Origin: Zobellella iuensis
GTDB lineage: Bacteria; Pseudomonadota; Gammaproteobacteria; Enterobacterales; Aeromonadaceae
Assembly (NCBI RefSeq): GCF_016746085.1
Contig: NZ_JAERTZ010000030.1
Span: 1 to 64,000 of the forward strand
DNA length: 64,000 nucleotides
Reading direction: 5' to 3'
Part shown: positions 7,608 through 17,404 of the stretch, piece after piece
Position numbering within the stretch: the first letter of the stretch is position 1
Layout of the letters: the number at the start of each line of letters is the position of its first letter
Program-made: the position numbers and the translations under genes
Notes under the pieces: generated by a model
Told to the model about the DNA's origin: nothing
What the model saw: only the letters and a program-made list of their open reading frames with translations
Database searches by the model: none

Positions 7608-8324
7608 TCAGTAGTCGGCGTTGTGATAGACGTTCTGCACGTCGTCCACATCGTTGAGCATATCGAGGAATCTTTCGAGCTGGGCCACGTCGTCGCCGCT
7701 GACCTGGGTCGTGGTCTGGGGCACGAACTGGATGGCGTCCACCTCGAAGTCGATGCCCTCGAAAGCCTCGGTCAGTGCCTGCTTGGCCTTGAAATACTCG
7801 GTATGAGGCGCGAACACTGTGATAATGCCGTCTTCGTTTTCGATGTCGGTCACGTCCACGTCGGCCGCCATCAGGGCCTCCAGCACGGCCTCCTCGTCGT
7901 CGCCCGCAAAGGCCAGGATGGCGCAGTGATCGAACATGTGGCTGACAGTGCCGGAGGTGCCCAGCTTGGCCTTGACCCGGTTGAAACACTGGCGCACATC
8001 GCCGATGGTCCTGTTGGGGTTATCGGTCAGGCAGTCCACAATCACCATGCAGTTGCCCGGGCCGAAACCTTCGTAACGGGCGGGAGAAAAGTCCTCACCG
8101 GCGCCGCCTTTGGCCTTTTCCAAAGCTTTTTCAATAACATGAGCCGGCACCTGATCTTTCTTGGCACGGTCGATCAGGCCGCGCAAAGACAGGTTGCCGT
8201 CAGGATCTGCTCCGCCGGACTTGGCGATAACATAGATTTCACGGCCGTACTTGCTGTAGACCTTGCTCTTGGCATTCGCCGTTTTGGCGATGGATTCTTT
8301 GCGGTTTTGATAGGCTCTGCCCAT
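7608..8324 (-). CDS. YebC/PmpR-family protein (YeeN-like paralogue)
   Basis: A 238-residue protein of the YebC family, which acts as DNA-binding regulators or, in recent work, as ribosome-associated factors for proline-rich stretches. Family blocks seen are [15 protein letters not shown] near the N-terminus, [35 protein letters not shown], and a C-terminal [12 protein letters not shown]. The start [14 protein letters not shown] differs from the classic MAGHSKWANI start of YebC beside ruvC. This is the second-type paralogue found as a single gene in Vibrio and relatives. It is monocistronic with its own terminator. Confidence 0.9.
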   Translation of the reverse strand: MGRAYQNRKESIAKTANAKSKVYSKYGREIYVIAKSGGADPDGNLSLRGLIDRAKKDQVPAHVIEKALEKAKGGAGEDFSPARYEGFGPGNCMVIVDCLTDNPNRTIGDVRQCFNRVKAKLGTSGTVSHMFDHCAILAFAGDDEEAVLEALMAADVDVTDIENEDGIITVFAPHTEYFKAKQALTEAFEGIDFEVDAIQFVPQTTTQVSGDDVAQLERFLDMLNDVDDVQNVYHNADY

Positions 8325-8427
8325 GTGATCATCTCGTTGCTCATCGGAAGAGCGCGAATTTTACACACAGAAAAGCGGCAGATCTATTTTCCTGGCACTT
8401 CGTGAGGCATTTTCGCGGCCCGAACCA

Positions 8428-9144
8428 CTAATAACCGGCAAATTCCTCGGTGCGCACCCGCTCTTCGGCCACCCCGAGCCGGCCCAGCAGGGCCCTCATG
8501 GCCGCCACCAGGGCCGGCGGACCGTCCAGAAAGTAGAACGGCGCCTGCACATCGTCCAGGTAGCGCGCCAACATGGCCTCGTCCACATAACCCCGCTCCC
8601 CTTGCCAGCCCGGTGCCGAAGGCGCCGTCATGGTGGCCACCAGGGTGCAGCGGGCGTTGCCCGCGCAGGCCTGCTGCAGTTCCTCGAGGAAGGGGGCGTC
8701 CTGGGGGCGACGGTTGGCATAAAACAGCAGCAGGCGCCGCTCCTCACCGTCCGACAAGGCCTGCAGCAGCATGCTGCGCACCGGGGTAATACCGATGCCG
8801 CCGGTGATGAACACCAGGGGCGCGTGGGGATCGGCCGGCAACACGAAGTCACCGTAGGGGCCTTTCAGGGTCAGCTCGGTGCCCGGCGCCAGGGTGCTCA
8901 GCACCCGCTTGAAGGCACTGCTGCGGATCCGGGTGGCCACCATCAGCTCCGCTTCGGCGGGCGTCGAGGCCAGGGACAGGATACGACCGTTGCCCTCCCC
9001 GTCGGTTTCCGGCGGATCGATCAGCACCAGCCGGACGCACTGGCCGGCCTTGAACACGAAATCGGCGGGTTTGTCGAAGTAAAACGCCAGGGTGCCGTCG
9101 GCGACCTGCTGCTTGCGCTTGAGAAACACGGGGTAACTGGCCAT
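8428..9144 (-). CDS. Ferredoxin-NADP reductase-type FAD/NAD(P) oxidoreductase
   Basis: A 238-residue soluble flavoprotein of the ferredoxin-reductase fold. The FAD-binding barrel carries GQCVRLVLI and RILSLAS (an RxxS-type FAD motif), and the nucleotide-binding half carries FITGGIGITPVRSML and a C-terminal FLDGPPALV. There is no 2Fe-2S cysteine cluster, so it would pass electrons to a separate acceptor. The start at 9144 has a GGAGGT site 8 bases upstream. It probably forms an operon with the small gene at 9164, 19 bases upstream. Its partner is unknown. Confidence 0.85.
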   Translation of the reverse strand: MASYPVFLKRKQQVADGTLAFYFDKPADFVFKAGQCVRLVLIDPPETDGEGNGRILSLASTPAEAELMVATRIRSSAFKRVLSTLAPGTELTLKGPYGDFVLPADPHAPLVFITGGIGITPVRSMLLQALSDGEERRLLLFYANRRPQDAPFLEELQQACAGNARCTLVATMTAPSAPGWQGERGYVDEAMLARYLDDVQAPFYFLDGPPALVAAMRALLGRLGVAEERVRTEEFAGY

Positions 9145-9163
9145 GGCGGCGACCTCCGGGGGA

Positions 9164-9484
9164 TCAGACTTCGATATCCAGGGCACTACCGGCGCTGTCG
9201 CCCCGGCTGTGGTAGCGCCGGCTGATCGCATGGAGCCGACGGCTCATGGCGGGGCTGGCGCCAATCCAGCAGATGCCGCCCTGGTGCAGGCCCAGCCAGG
9301 CTTCGAACGCCGCTTCCCGCCGGCTGCGATCCCTGTCCCTGTCCCGCTTGCGGATGGCCACATAGGGCTGCACCGCCTTGATCACCGGGATCACCGGGCG
9401 GCGGATGTTGTCGGCCTGGGCCGCTTCCGTGGTGGGCTGGGCCAGGTTGGGGGCCAGGTTGGGTAGAATTACCGGTATCGCCAT
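9164..9484 (-). CDS. Small hypothetical protein upstream of flavin reductase
   Basis: A 106-residue protein that I do not recognise. The N-terminus is hydrophobic and proline-rich (MAIPVILPNLAP). The middle is very basic with an arginine/aspartate repeat (RKRDRDRDRSRR). The C-terminus is mixed, with RRYHSRGDSAG. A GGAGGT site precedes two adjacent ATG codons, and the second (9484) has the better spacing. The short gap to the reductase suggests co-transcription and a shared role, perhaps as a membrane- or redox-associated partner; that is inference. Confidence 0.6.
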   Translation of the reverse strand: MAIPVILPNLAPNLAQPTTEAAQADNIRRPVIPVIKAVQPYVAIRKRDRDRDRSRREAAFEAWLGLHQGGICWIGASPAMSRRLHAISRRYHSRGDSAGSALDIEV

Positions 9485-9576
9485 CATTCACCTCCGTCGC
9501 CGTTGACCGTCCCCTTATTATGGCCCCCCTGCCCCGATTCCGCCCGGCCAGGGGACAGGAGGTCGGCGGGCGGGGT

Positions 9577-10347
9577 TCAGGCAAGTTCGAGCAGGAAGCG
9601 GCGGATCCGCTCGGCGGTGGCGTCGGGATGGGAAATAAAGGGGGCATGGGAGGCCTTGGGCTCGATATGGCTCAGGCTGTTCGGCGCCAGTTCGTCGACC
9701 AGGGCGGCGGCCTTGCTCGGCACCAGGCCGTCGAGCCGGCCATAGAGCCGCAGCAGCGGCACCCGCAGCTCGGCCAGTTGCGGCCGCAGATCCACCTCGC
9801 CCAGCAAGGCCAGGCCGGCAGCCAGAGCGCCGGCGTCGGGGGCGGGTTTCCGGGCCAGGCTGTCACGCAGGCGGCGGATGTCGTCCCGGGCATGTTCGCT
9901 GCCCATGGCCTGCAACGCCAGGAAACGGTTCACCACCTGCAGGTGATCTTCCGCCAGTTGCTGCTCGAATTCCGCCAGCACGCCGGGCTTGATGCCGGGC
10001 CAGTCGGCCTCGGCCACAAACTTGGGAGAGCTGGCGAGGGTAATCAAGCCGCTGATCCGCTCGGGTGTACGCAGGGCGGTATGGGTGGCAATCAGTCCAC
10101 CCAAGGACCAACCCAGCAGGGCCGAACGCGCGGGAATACCATCCGAGACCGCCTCGGCCCAGTTATCCAGCCCGGCCGACGGCGGCAACGCGGGGCTGTG
10201 GCCAAAACCGGGCAGATCCACCAGGTGCAGCCGGAAGTCGGCTTCCAGCCGTTCCGCCAGCCCCTGCCAAACGGCGCCGTTCATGCCCCAGCCGTGCAGC
10301 AGCACCAGATCCGGCCCCCGCCCCCGTCGTTCTACATATACACTCAT
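9577..10347 (-). CDS. bioH: Pimeloyl-ACP methyl ester carboxylesterase
   Basis: A 256-residue alpha/beta hydrolase that removes the methyl group from pimeloyl-ACP methyl ester to finish pimelate synthesis for biotin. Seen: the oxyanion motif LLHGWGMN, the nucleophile elbow GWSLGG, the acid in YGRLDGLVP and the histidine in SHAPFISHP. The ATG at 10347 is preferred to GTG codons just upstream. It is divergent from gntX with only 28 bases between start codons, as in E. coli, so the two promoters must overlap or lie within the opposing genes. Confidence 0.93.
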   Translation of the reverse strand: MSVYVERRGRGPDLVLLHGWGMNGAVWQGLAERLEADFRLHLVDLPGFGHSPALPPSAGLDNWAEAVSDGIPARSALLGWSLGGLIATHTALRTPERISGLITLASSPKFVAEADWPGIKPGVLAEFEQQLAEDHLQVVNRFLALQAMGSEHARDDIRRLRDSLARKPAPDAGALAAGLALLGEVDLRPQLAELRVPLLRLYGRLDGLVPSKAAALVDELAPNSLSHIEPKASHAPFISHPDATAERIRRFLLELA

Positions 10348-10375
10348 CACAGACACCCGTTATCGATACCACGCC

Positions 10376-11071
10376 ATGATAAGACGCCTGACCGCCTGCT
10401 TACAATCCTGCCCGCTCTGGTGGGGCCAGTGCCTGCTGTGCCGGCAGGACTGCCAGCATCAAGCCCTGATCTGCCGTCAATGCAGGGACGAACTGCCCCG
10501 GCTGGAACGTCCCTGTCCGCTGTGCGCCTTTCCCCTGGCGGTGGAAGACGCCCACTGCGGCCACTGCCAGCGCTCCCGGCCGCCCTGGCAGCGTATGCGG
10601 GTATTCGCCGACTTCGTCGCGCCTTATGACAGGCTGATCCACGATCTCAAGTATCATCGCAAGACGCTCAACGGCCGCCTGCTCGGCCAGTTGCTGGCCG
10701 AGGCGATCGAGCCGCCCTGGCCCGAGGCGATATTGCCGGTACCCCTGCACTGGTGGCGCCGGCTAAGGCGGGGCTACAACCAGGCGGGGGAAATCGCCCA
10801 CGGGCTGCACCAGGCGCTGGGCATACCGGTAGACCGCCGCACCTTGCGCCGCACCCGGGCCACCCCATCCCAGACCCGTCTCGACCGTCGCCAACGCCAG
10901 CAGAACCTGCACGGTGCCTTTGCCGCACCGCCCCTGGACTATCGCCATATAGCACTGCTCGACGACGTCATCACCACGGGTACCACCATGGCGGAACTGA
11001 CCCGACTGCTGCACAGCCAGGGTGTGGAGCAGGTGGAAGTATGGGCGCCCTGCCGCACTCTTGAGCACTGA
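10376..11071 (+). CDS. gntX: ComF/GntX-family phosphoribosyltransferase-like protein
   Basis: A 231-residue protein with an N-terminal cysteine zinc-finger region (CLLCRQDC, CRQC, CPLC, CGHC) and a C-terminal type I phosphoribosyltransferase fold with the PRPP loop VALLDDVITTGTTM-like motif (here LLDDVITTGTT). In competent bacteria ComF is needed for DNA uptake; in enterics the homologue beside bioH has been linked to gluconate use and to growth on DNA as a nutrient. The ATG at 10376 starts MIRRLTACLQSC, the normal family start. The bioH-gntX-nfuA arrangement is conserved. Confidence 0.9.
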   Translation: MIRRLTACLQSCPLWWGQCLLCRQDCQHQALICRQCRDELPRLERPCPLCAFPLAVEDAHCGHCQRSRPPWQRMRVFADFVAPYDRLIHDLKYHRKTLNGRLLGQLLAEAIEPPWPEAILPVPLHWWRRLRRGYNQAGEIAHGLHQALGIPVDRRTLRRTRATPSQTRLDRRQRQQNLHGAFAAPPLDYRHIALLDDVITTGTTMAELTRLLHSQGVEQVEVWAPCRTLEH

Positions 11072-11142
11072 CAACTATTCAAGCGACAGCAACAAGAGTA
11101 TGATAAAAGTTGAGTTGTTTAGTCAGGTTTACGAGGATAGCG

Positions 11143-11721
11143 ATGATTACGATTTCCGAGACCGCCCAGGGCCACTTCCGCAAGCTGCTGTCACAACAGC
11201 CGGAAGGCACCAATATCCGGGTGTTTGTGGTCAATCCGGGCACTCCCAATGCCGAGTGCGGTGTTTCCTATTGCCCTCCCGATGCGGTGGACCACGACGA
11301 TCTGCACCTGCCTTTCGAGGGGTTCGAGGCCATCGTTGATCAACAAAGTGTCGCCTTTCTCGACGCGGCCGAAATCGACTTTGTCAGCGACCAGATGGGC
11401 TCCCAGCTCACCCTGAAGGCGCCCAATGCCAAGATGGCCAAGGTGCCGGAAGACGCCCCCCTGGCCGATCGGGTGGAGTATGTGCTGCAATCCCAGATCA
11501 ACCCGGGCCTGGCCAGCCACGGCGGCAAGGTGGTGCTGACCGAAATCACTCCCGACGGCCTGGCCATATTGCAGTTCGGTGGTGGTTGCAACGGCTGCTC
11601 CATGGTCGACGTCACCCTGAAGGAAGGCATCGAGAAGCAACTGCTCGAGCTGTTTCCGGGTGAACTCACCGGGGTACGCGATGCCACCGAACACGAACGC
11701 GGCGAGCACTCCTACTACTGA
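11143..11721 (+). CDS. nfuA: Fe-S biogenesis protein NfuA
   Basis: A 192-residue carrier that delivers 4Fe-4S clusters to apo-proteins, important under oxidative stress or iron limitation. It has a degenerate A-type N-terminal domain ([15 protein letters not shown]) and a C-terminal NifU-like domain with [16 protein letters not shown], whose CxxC holds the cluster in a dimer. The start at 11143 follows a GAGGA binding site, 71 bases after gntX. Length matches E. coli NfuA (191). Confidence 0.96.
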   Translation: MITISETAQGHFRKLLSQQPEGTNIRVFVVNPGTPNAECGVSYCPPDAVDHDDLHLPFEGFEAIVDQQSVAFLDAAEIDFVSDQMGSQLTLKAPNAKMAKVPEDAPLADRVEYVLQSQINPGLASHGGKVVLTEITPDGLAILQFGGGCNGCSMVDVTLKEGIEKQLLELFPGELTGVRDATEHERGEHSYY

Positions 11722-11742
11722 GCCGCCGACGGCAATCAATAC

Positions 11743-11770
11743 AAAGGGGAGCCTCGATGGCTCCCCTTTT
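11743..11770 (+). terminator. nfuA terminator
   Basis: Arms AAAGGGGAGCC and GGCTCCCCTTT with a 5-base loop and a TTTTGTTTG tail, 21 bases after the nfuA stop. Confidence 0.92.
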
Positions 11771-11819
11771 GTTTGTCGATAAGGCCTGATGATCTCGGAA
11801 AGACCGGCCAAAGGGCCAA

Positions 11820-11892
11820 CTCCGCCGACACGCCGCAAGTACATCCCTGTAGGCTCGCACCTGCCATCCATGGCAGGTGACGGTCGACGGAG
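11820..11892. repeat. Palindromic intergenic repeat (REP/MITE-like)
   Basis: A nested palindrome in the nfuA-gpsA gap. The outer arms CTCCGCCGAC (11820-11829) and GTCGACGGAG (11883-11892) match at 9 of 10 positions, and the inner perfect arms CACCTGCCAT/ATGGCAGGTG lie at 11858-11879. The block between them (ACATCCCTGTAGGCTC) resembles interspersed repeats common in some gammaproteobacterial intergenic regions. Only this copy is in the window. No gene is seen in the 311-base gap. Confidence 0.5.
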
Positions 11893-12032
11893 CCGTGCCC
11901 TTTGTCCGCCTGTTTTAGCATCGACGTGACCGGTTGGAATCAGTTTGGAGGTTTGTCACCGAACCGAAAAAGGCAGAACTGGCCTTAATGTTCCCCCAAT
12001 ACCCTCTTCCAGCTTCTGGCCCAAAAGCGGTG

Positions 12033-13040
12033 TCACTCCGCCTTGCGATCCCGGCTCAGCAGGGCCAGGGCCGCCTCCTTGGCGTTCTTGCCTTGGTACA
12101 ACACCTGGTAGACCTGCTCGCAGATGGGCATCTCCACCCCGTGCCGGGCGGCCAGCTGATGCACCTCGGCGGCGTTGCGGTAGCCTTCCACCACCTGGCC
12201 GATGTCGGCCATGGCGGTGTGGACATCCTTGCCCTGGCCCAGAGCCAGGCCGAAGCGACGGTTGCGGGACTGGTTGTCGGTGCAGGTCAGCACTAGGTCC
12301 CCCAGCCCCGCCATGCCCATAAAGGTCTCCTGCTCGGCGCCCAGGGCCACCCCCAGGCGCTGCAGCTCCACCAGGCCGCGGGTGATGAGCGCGGTGCGGG
12401 CGTTGGCGCCAAAGCCCAGGCCGTCGGCCAGGCCGGCGCCGATGGCGATGACGTTCTTGACCGCACCGCCCAGTTGCAGCCCCACCATGTCGTCATTGAG
12501 ATAGACCCGGAAGGAACGGCCGCAATGCAGCAGATCCGCCAGCTCCCTGGCAAACTCGCCGTCGGTGGAGCCGAGGGAGATGGCGGTAGGCAGGCCCATG
12601 GCCAGCTCCCTGGCGAAGGTGGGGCCGGACAGCACCGCCAGCGGTATCCCCTCGCCCAGTATTTCCCGCGCCACCTGTTGCAACAGGTTGCCGCTGGCCG
12701 GGTCCAGACCCTTGGTGGCCCAGGCGATACGGCTGTCGGGCCGCAGGAAGGGTTTGATCTGCCGGAGCACCTCGGCAAACACATGGCTTGGCACCACGAT
12801 CAGCAGATTACGGCTGGCCCGCACCGCCCGCTCCAGGCTGGCCTCGGGCTCCAGGCTGGCGGGAAAGGGCGCGTCGGGCAGGAACACCTTGTTGCAGCGC
12901 TCGGCGGCCAGGGTCGCCACCTGCTCGGGCCTGTGGCTCCACAGCAGGGTACGATGGCCGTTGCGGGCCAGGGCAATGGCCAGGGCCGTACCATAGGAGC
13001 CGGCACCCAGAACCGAGATGGCGGCGGCATCCTGGGTCAT
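12033..13040 (-). CDS. gpsA: Glycerol-3-phosphate dehydrogenase [NAD(P)+]
   Basis: A 335-residue cytosolic enzyme that reduces dihydroxyacetone phosphate to sn-glycerol-3-phosphate for phospholipid synthesis. The N-terminal Rossmann motif is [12 protein letters not shown]. Other family blocks are [32 protein letters not shown] with the catalytic lysine, and GLGDLVLTC. It overlaps the secB stop by one base (TGATG), indicating translational coupling. The secB-gpsA order is conserved. Confidence 0.96.
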   Translation of the reverse strand: MTQDAAAISVLGAGSYGTALAIALARNGHRTLLWSHRPEQVATLAAERCNKVFLPDAPFPASLEPEASLERAVRASRNLLIVVPSHVFAEVLRQIKPFLRPDSRIAWATKGLDPASGNLLQQVAREILGEGIPLAVLSGPTFARELAMGLPTAISLGSTDGEFARELADLLHCGRSFRVYLNDDMVGLQLGGAVKNVIAIGAGLADGLGFGANARTALITRGLVELQRLGVALGAEQETFMGMAGLGDLVLTCTDNQSRNRRFGLALGQGKDVHTAMADIGQVVEGYRNAAEVHQLAARHGVEMPICEQVYQVLYQGKNAKEAALALLSRDRKAE

Positions 13041-13525
13041 CAGGCATCCGCCTGCTGTTGTTGTTGCTGGGCACGCTGCACATGGGCGGCGAACAGGGCG
13101 TCGAAGTTCACCGGCGCCAGGTTCAGCTGCGGGAAGGAGCCCTTGTTCACCAGGCTGGCCACGGTTTCACGGGCATAGGGGAACAGGATATTGGGGCAGA
13201 AGGAGCCCAGGCAATGGGCCAGTTGCGGCTCGGCCATGTTGCCGATGGTAAAGACGCCGGCCTGCTGGATTTCACACAGGTAGACGGTTTCCCCCTCGCC
13301 CATGCTGCAAGTCACGGTCAGGGTCAAGACCACTTCAAACACGTTGTCACCCAGGCGGGCACTCTTGGTATCCAGGTCCAGCTTGACCTCGGGCTTCCAT
13401 TCCTTCTGGAACACCAGGGGGGTACCCGGCGCCTCGAAAGACATGTCTTTCAGGTAGATGCGCTGGATCTGGAATTCAACCTGTTGCTGGGCCTGGGTGT
13501 TAGCGCCGTTTGCTGCTTCAGCCAT
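13040..13525 (-). CDS. secB: Protein-export chaperone SecB
   Basis: A 161-residue tetrameric chaperone that keeps precursors unfolded and hands them to SecA. Conserved features are [26 protein letters not shown]-type (here [12 protein letters not shown]) and [12 protein letters not shown]. The tail is glutamine-rich ([11 protein letters not shown]). The start at 13525 gives the expected length. In E. coli grxC sits between yibN and secB; here only 35 bases separate them and grxC is absent. Confidence 0.96.
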   Translation of the reverse strand: MAEAANGANTQAQQQVEFQIQRIYLKDMSFEAPGTPLVFQKEWKPEVKLDLDTKSARLGDNVFEVVLTLTVTCSMGEGETVYLCEIQQAGVFTIGNMAEPQLAHCLGSFCPNILFPYARETVASLVNKGSFPQLNLAPVNFDALFAAHVQRAQQQQQQADA

Positions 13526-13560
13526 GAAGATGTCCTTATATAGAATGCGGTTTGAAGAAA

Positions 13561-13989
13561 TTAACGTTTGGTAACCGGCAGGTTCTGGCTGCGCCAGTCC
13601 GCCATGCCACCGCGCAGGGCGTACACCTGTTTGAAGCCGGCCTTGGTCAGCATACGGCCGACGCCGCCGGTGGTCATGCCGGTTTCGCACACCAGCACCA
13701 GGGGCTTGTCCTTGAATTTGTCGATCAGGTTCAGGTTGTTGGCCTTGAGCTGAGTGTTGGGCACGTTGAGGGCACCGGCAATATGGCCCTTGCGGAATTC
13801 CTCGGCGGAACGGACGTCCACCACGGCGGCGTCCTGCTTGTTGATGAGCAGCACCGCTTGCTGGGACGCCACCACCTGCACCTTGCTCAGCTTGGAAGCG
13901 ACGGTCATGTACACCACCGCCGACGCCAGGCCCAGCCAGGCCATGGTCAGCAAGGGATGATTGGCGGCAAAATCGAGATACTCTTGCAT
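13561..13989 (-). CDS. yibN: Membrane-anchored rhodanese-like protein YibN
   Basis: A 142-residue protein with one N-terminal membrane span (about residues 13-32) and a single rhodanese domain facing the cytosol. The putative active-site loop is CETGMTTG with the cysteine present, and [21 protein letters not shown] is the usual CH2A-type block. It is probably a sulfurtransferase; in E. coli YibN has been found near the Sec machinery. It is the first gene before secB-gpsA. Confidence 0.92.
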   Translation of the reverse strand: MQEYLDFAANHPLLTMAWLGLASAVVYMTVASKLSKVQVVASQQAVLLINKQDAAVVDVRSAEEFRKGHIAGALNVPNTQLKANNLNLIDKFKDKPLVLVCETGMTTGGVGRMLTKAGFKQVYALRGGMADWRSQNLPVTKR

Positions 13990-14217
13990 GTTGTTACTTC
14001 TTTTGGATCAAAATGCGGAAAAGCCCGAGTATACATGGGGTATCGGCAAATAACAGCAGCGGGCTCCCAATAGCGGCCATCGATAGGTGACGCCTGGGAA
14101 CCCCATCGGAAATACCCCGGGTCTACGGCTGGTGACTAAATCGGCAATTGTAGTAATATGACAGACAGTTTCAGCTTTCTTCACTTTGACTTTCAAATAA
14201 CAACATAGGGTTACACT

Positions 14218-15750
14218 ATGAACTCGACCAAAAAGCCCCTGGTACTGATCATCCTCGACGGCTGGGGTTACAGCGAAAAGACCGAGCACAACGCCATATA
14301 CAGCGCCCGCACCCCGGTGCTCGACAACCTGATGAACACCCGCCCCTCGAGCCTTATTTCTACCTCCGGCCACGACGTCGGCCTGCCCGACGGCCAGATG
14401 GGCAACTCCGAAGTGGGCCACGTCAACATCGGCGCCGGCCGCATCGTCTATCAGGATCTGACCCGCATCGACAAGGCCATCGTCGACGGTGACTTCTTCA
14501 CCAACCCGGCGCTGACCCAGGCGGTGGACGCGGCCAAAGACAAAGGGCGGGCGGTGCATATCATGGGCCTGCTGTCACCAGGCGGCGTGCACAGTCACGA
14601 AGATCAGATCGCCGCCATGATCAAGCTGGCCGCCGAGCGCGGCGCCGATGAAATTTACTTACACGCCTTCCTCGACGGCCGCGATGTGGCTCCCCGCTCC
14701 GCCCAGGGCTCCCTCAAGCGCTTCGACGCCCTCTTCGCCGAACTGGGCAAAGGCCGGCTGGCCTCCGTCGTCGGGCGTTATTTCGCCATGGACAGGGACA
14801 ACCGCTGGGATCGGGTGCAGAGCGCCTACGACCTGCTGACCCAGGGCAAGGCCGAGTTCCGTGCCGCCTCCGGCGTGGATGCCCTGCAAGCCGCCTATGC
14901 CCGGGAAGAGAACGACGAATTCGTCAAGGCCACCGCCGTGGGCGAGCCGGTTGCCATGCAGGACGGCGACGCCGTCATCTTCATGAACTTCCGCGCCGAC
15001 CGCGCCCGTGAAATCACCCGCGCCTTCGTGGATGAGGACTTCACCGGCTTCGAGCGCGACGCCCGCCCGGCCTTGAGCGACTTTGTTATGCTCACCGAGT
15101 ACGCCGCCGACATCCACACCAGCTGCGCCTACCCGCCCGAACAACTGGTCAACACCCTGGGCGAATGGCTGGCTAAGCACGACAAGACCCAGCTGCGCAT
15201 TTCCGAAACCGAGAAGTACGCCCACGTCACCTTCTTCTTCAACGGCGGCATCGAAGACTGCTTCCCGGGCGAGAAGCGCGAGCTTATCCCGAGCCCCAAG
15301 GTCGCCACCTACGATCTGCAGCCGGAGATGAACTCCGAGCAGCTCACCGACAAGCTGGTCGAGGCCATCACAAGCCGGGAGTTCGATGTCATCATCTGTA
15401 ACTACCCCAACGGCGACATGGTCGGCCACACCGGGGTGTTCGAGGCGGCGGTCAAGGCCTGCGAAGCGGTGGACAGCTCCATCGGCCGGGTGGTGGCCGC
15501 ACTGGAAGCCGTGGGCGGCGAAGCGCTGATCACCGCCGACCACGGCAACGCCGAGCAGATGATCAACCCCGAGACCGGCGAGATCCACACCGCCCACACC
15601 AACCTGCCGGTGCCGCTGATCTACGTGGGTCGCGACGCCACCCCGGTGGAGGGCGGCAAGCTGTCGGATCTGGCGCCGACCATGCTGAGCCTGATGGGCA
15701 TGCAAATCCCCGAGCAAATGACTGGCAAGCCTCTGATGGTTCTGAAATAA
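14218..15750 (+). CDS. gpmM: 2,3-bisphosphoglycerate-independent phosphoglycerate mutase
   Basis: A 510-residue Mn2+-dependent glycolytic enzyme interconverting 3- and 2-phosphoglycerate. The N-terminal metal site DGWGY, the phosphoserine loop [17 protein letters not shown], and the C-terminal metal block [11 protein letters not shown] plus [13 protein letters not shown] are all intact. It is divergent from yibN and followed 10 bases later by envC, as in E. coli (gpmI/gpmM-envC). Confidence 0.97.
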   Translation: MNSTKKPLVLIILDGWGYSEKTEHNAIYSARTPVLDNLMNTRPSSLISTSGHDVGLPDGQMGNSEVGHVNIGAGRIVYQDLTRIDKAIVDGDFFTNPALTQAVDAAKDKGRAVHIMGLLSPGGVHSHEDQIAAMIKLAAERGADEIYLHAFLDGRDVAPRSAQGSLKRFDALFAELGKGRLASVVGRYFAMDRDNRWDRVQSAYDLLTQGKAEFRAASGVDALQAAYAREENDEFVKATAVGEPVAMQDGDAVIFMNFRADRAREITRAFVDEDFTGFERDARPALSDFVMLTEYAADIHTSCAYPPEQLVNTLGEWLAKHDKTQLRISETEKYAHVTFFFNGGIEDCFPGEKRELIPSPKVATYDLQPEMNSEQLTDKLVEAITSREFDVIICNYPNGDMVGHTGVFEAAVKACEAVDSSIGRVVAALEAVGGEALITADHGNAEQMINPETGEIHTAHTNLPVPLIYVGRDATPVEGGKLSDLAPTMLSLMGMQIPEQMTGKPLMVLK

Positions 15751-15760
15751 TCAGGGCCCT

Positions 15761-17077
15761 ATGGGCAGGCAAAGACTGATTACTTCATTATTGCTTAGCA
15801 CCGGCCTGATGGCCGGTGCTTTTGCTTGGGCGGACGACGGCGCCGAACTCAAGAAGGTGCAGGGGCAGATCGCCGGTCAACGGCAGGATGTCCAGCAGCA
15901 GCAAAAGCAGGTAAAGGAACTGCAACAGCAGCTCGCCAAGGATGAAAAGGCTATCTCCGCCCTGGCGCGGGAGCTGAACCAGACCCGCAACCGGCTGACG
16001 GAACTCGAAGTCAACCTGGCCCGACTGGATCGGGAACACGGGGAACTCAACCAACAGTCCGAACGCCAGCAACGATTGCTGGCGGAACAGCTCAGGGCCG
16101 CCTACCAGAATGGCCGCCACGATTACCTGAAATTACTGCTGAACGGCCAGGACAGCACCGACATCGATCGGCTGCTGCACTATTATGCCCACCTCAATCA
16201 GGCCCGGGCCGCCGCCCTGAAAGAGCTGGCCCAAACCCGGGAGCAACTGGCCGACAACCGTCGCCAGGCGGAGCAGAGCCGCCAGCAGCTCAACCAGTTG
16301 CTGGCCCGTCAGCAGGGCGAGCAGCAGAAGCTCAATGATCAGCAGGCCAAGCGCAGTGACACCCTGAAAAAACTCAACGCCAGCCTGGAGCAGGGCAACC
16401 AACGCCTGACCAGCCTGCAACAGTCCGCCAACCAGCTGGAGCGGCAGATCAAGGCCGCCCAGGAAAGGGCGGCCCGCGAGCAGGCCGCCCGGGAAAAGGC
16501 GGAACGGGAGCGGCTGGAGCGGGAACGCCTGGCCCGGGAGCGGGCCGAACGGGAACAGGCGGCGGGGCGGGAACGCCTGGCCCAGGAGCGGGCCGAGCGG
16601 GAACAGGCGCCGAGGCGGCAAAGCGCCCCTTCGGGCGGCGGCTCGGGCCGCACGCCTGTGGTGGCGCCCGCCACCGGCAGCTTCGGTGGCCTGGCCAAGG
16701 GCTCCCTGCCCTGGCCGCTCAACGGCCAGCTGATTCATCGCTTCGGCGCCCGCCGTACCGGCGAGCTGAGCTGGAAAGGCCTGTTGATCGGCGGCCGACC
16801 GGGGCAGGAAGTCAAGGCGGTGGCCAATGGCCAGGTGGTGTACGCCGACTGGCTCAACGGCTTCGGCATGGTGATGGTGATCGACCACGGCAAGGGCTAC
16901 CTGAGCCTCTACGGCCATAACCAGTCCCTGCTCAAGGGGCCCGGCGACAAGGTCAGCGCCGGCCAGGCCGTCGCGCTGAGTGGCGAAAGCGGCGGCCAAA
17001 GCCAGCCCGGGCTCTATTTCGAAATCCGCTACCAGGGCCAGGCCATCGATCCCCAGCCCTGGCTAGCGCGTCGCTGA
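15761..17077 (+). CDS. envC: Murein hydrolase activator EnvC
   Basis: A 438-residue periplasmic protein. The signal peptide (residues 1-24) is followed by about 240 residues of heptad-rich coiled coil (glutamine, glutamate and lysine rich, then an R/E/A-rich stretch near 230-275), and the C-terminal 120 residues are a LytM/M23 domain. The metal ligands of active LytM enzymes are missing: the first histidine block reads FGARRTGELSWKG and the HxH position reads LYFEIR. This matches EnvC, which does not cut murein but activates AmiA/AmiB at the septum under FtsEX control. FtsEX is encoded at 23876-25491 in this window. Confidence 0.94.
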   Translation: MGRQRLITSLLLSTGLMAGAFAWADDGAELKKVQGQIAGQRQDVQQQQKQVKELQQQLAKDEKAISALARELNQTRNRLTELEVNLARLDREHGELNQQSERQQRLLAEQLRAAYQNGRHDYLKLLLNGQDSTDIDRLLHYYAHLNQARAAALKELAQTREQLADNRRQAEQSRQQLNQLLARQQGEQQKLNDQQAKRSDTLKKLNASLEQGNQRLTSLQQSANQLERQIKAAQERAAREQAAREKAERERLERERLARERAEREQAAGRERLAQERAEREQAPRRQSAPSGGGSGRTPVVAPATGSFGGLAKGSLPWPLNGQLIHRFGARRTGELSWKGLLIGGRPGQEVKAVANGQVVYADWLNGFGMVMVIDHGKGYLSLYGHNQSLLKGPGDKVSAGQAVALSGESGGQSQPGLYFEIRYQGQAIDPQPWLARR

Positions 17078-17314
17078 TTCCAGCTCGTCGATAAGCCAAA
17101 GCGCCTCGCTGCGGCTCCCCCCGCAGACATCCTCGGCGGCCTTGAAGCGATCGCACACCGGCGGCCGCTCCGGCTGGCCGAACAGACCGCAGCGCATGTC
17201 CGCCAGCAGATGAATACAGGCTTCGCCGGCGGCCTTGCCCTCCGGCATGCCCGGTATGGGCCCACTGATACTGGGGGCGATACAGCAGGCACCGCAACCG
17301 CTTCGACATTCCAT
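17063..17314 (-). CDS. YkgJ-family cysteine-cluster protein
   Basis: An 83-residue protein with the YkgJ pattern: CRSGCGACC near the N-terminus, then ACIHL, CGLFG, PPVCDRF and VCGG. Eight or more cysteines are thought to chelate zinc or iron. The start at 17314 places the first cysteine at residue 3. Its 3' end overlaps the 3' end of envC by 15 bases, tail to tail. Function is unknown. Confidence 0.85.
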   Translation of the reverse strand: MECRSGCGACCIAPSISGPIPGMPEGKAAGEACIHLLADMRCGLFGQPERPPVCDRFKAAEDVCGGSRSEALWLIDELESATR

Positions 17315-17404
17315 GAACTGACCTCTCGACAGGATTGCCCAGTATAACGATTGCACCGGCGCGCTTCATGTTAAACTGATGCCTTTATGGCAAAGGATCC
17401 CATT

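Noticed and set aside
14185-14217. TTGACT just before gpmM as its -35
   Set aside because: The matching -10 would overlap the ribosome binding site and start codon; the real promoter is not identifiable by eye.
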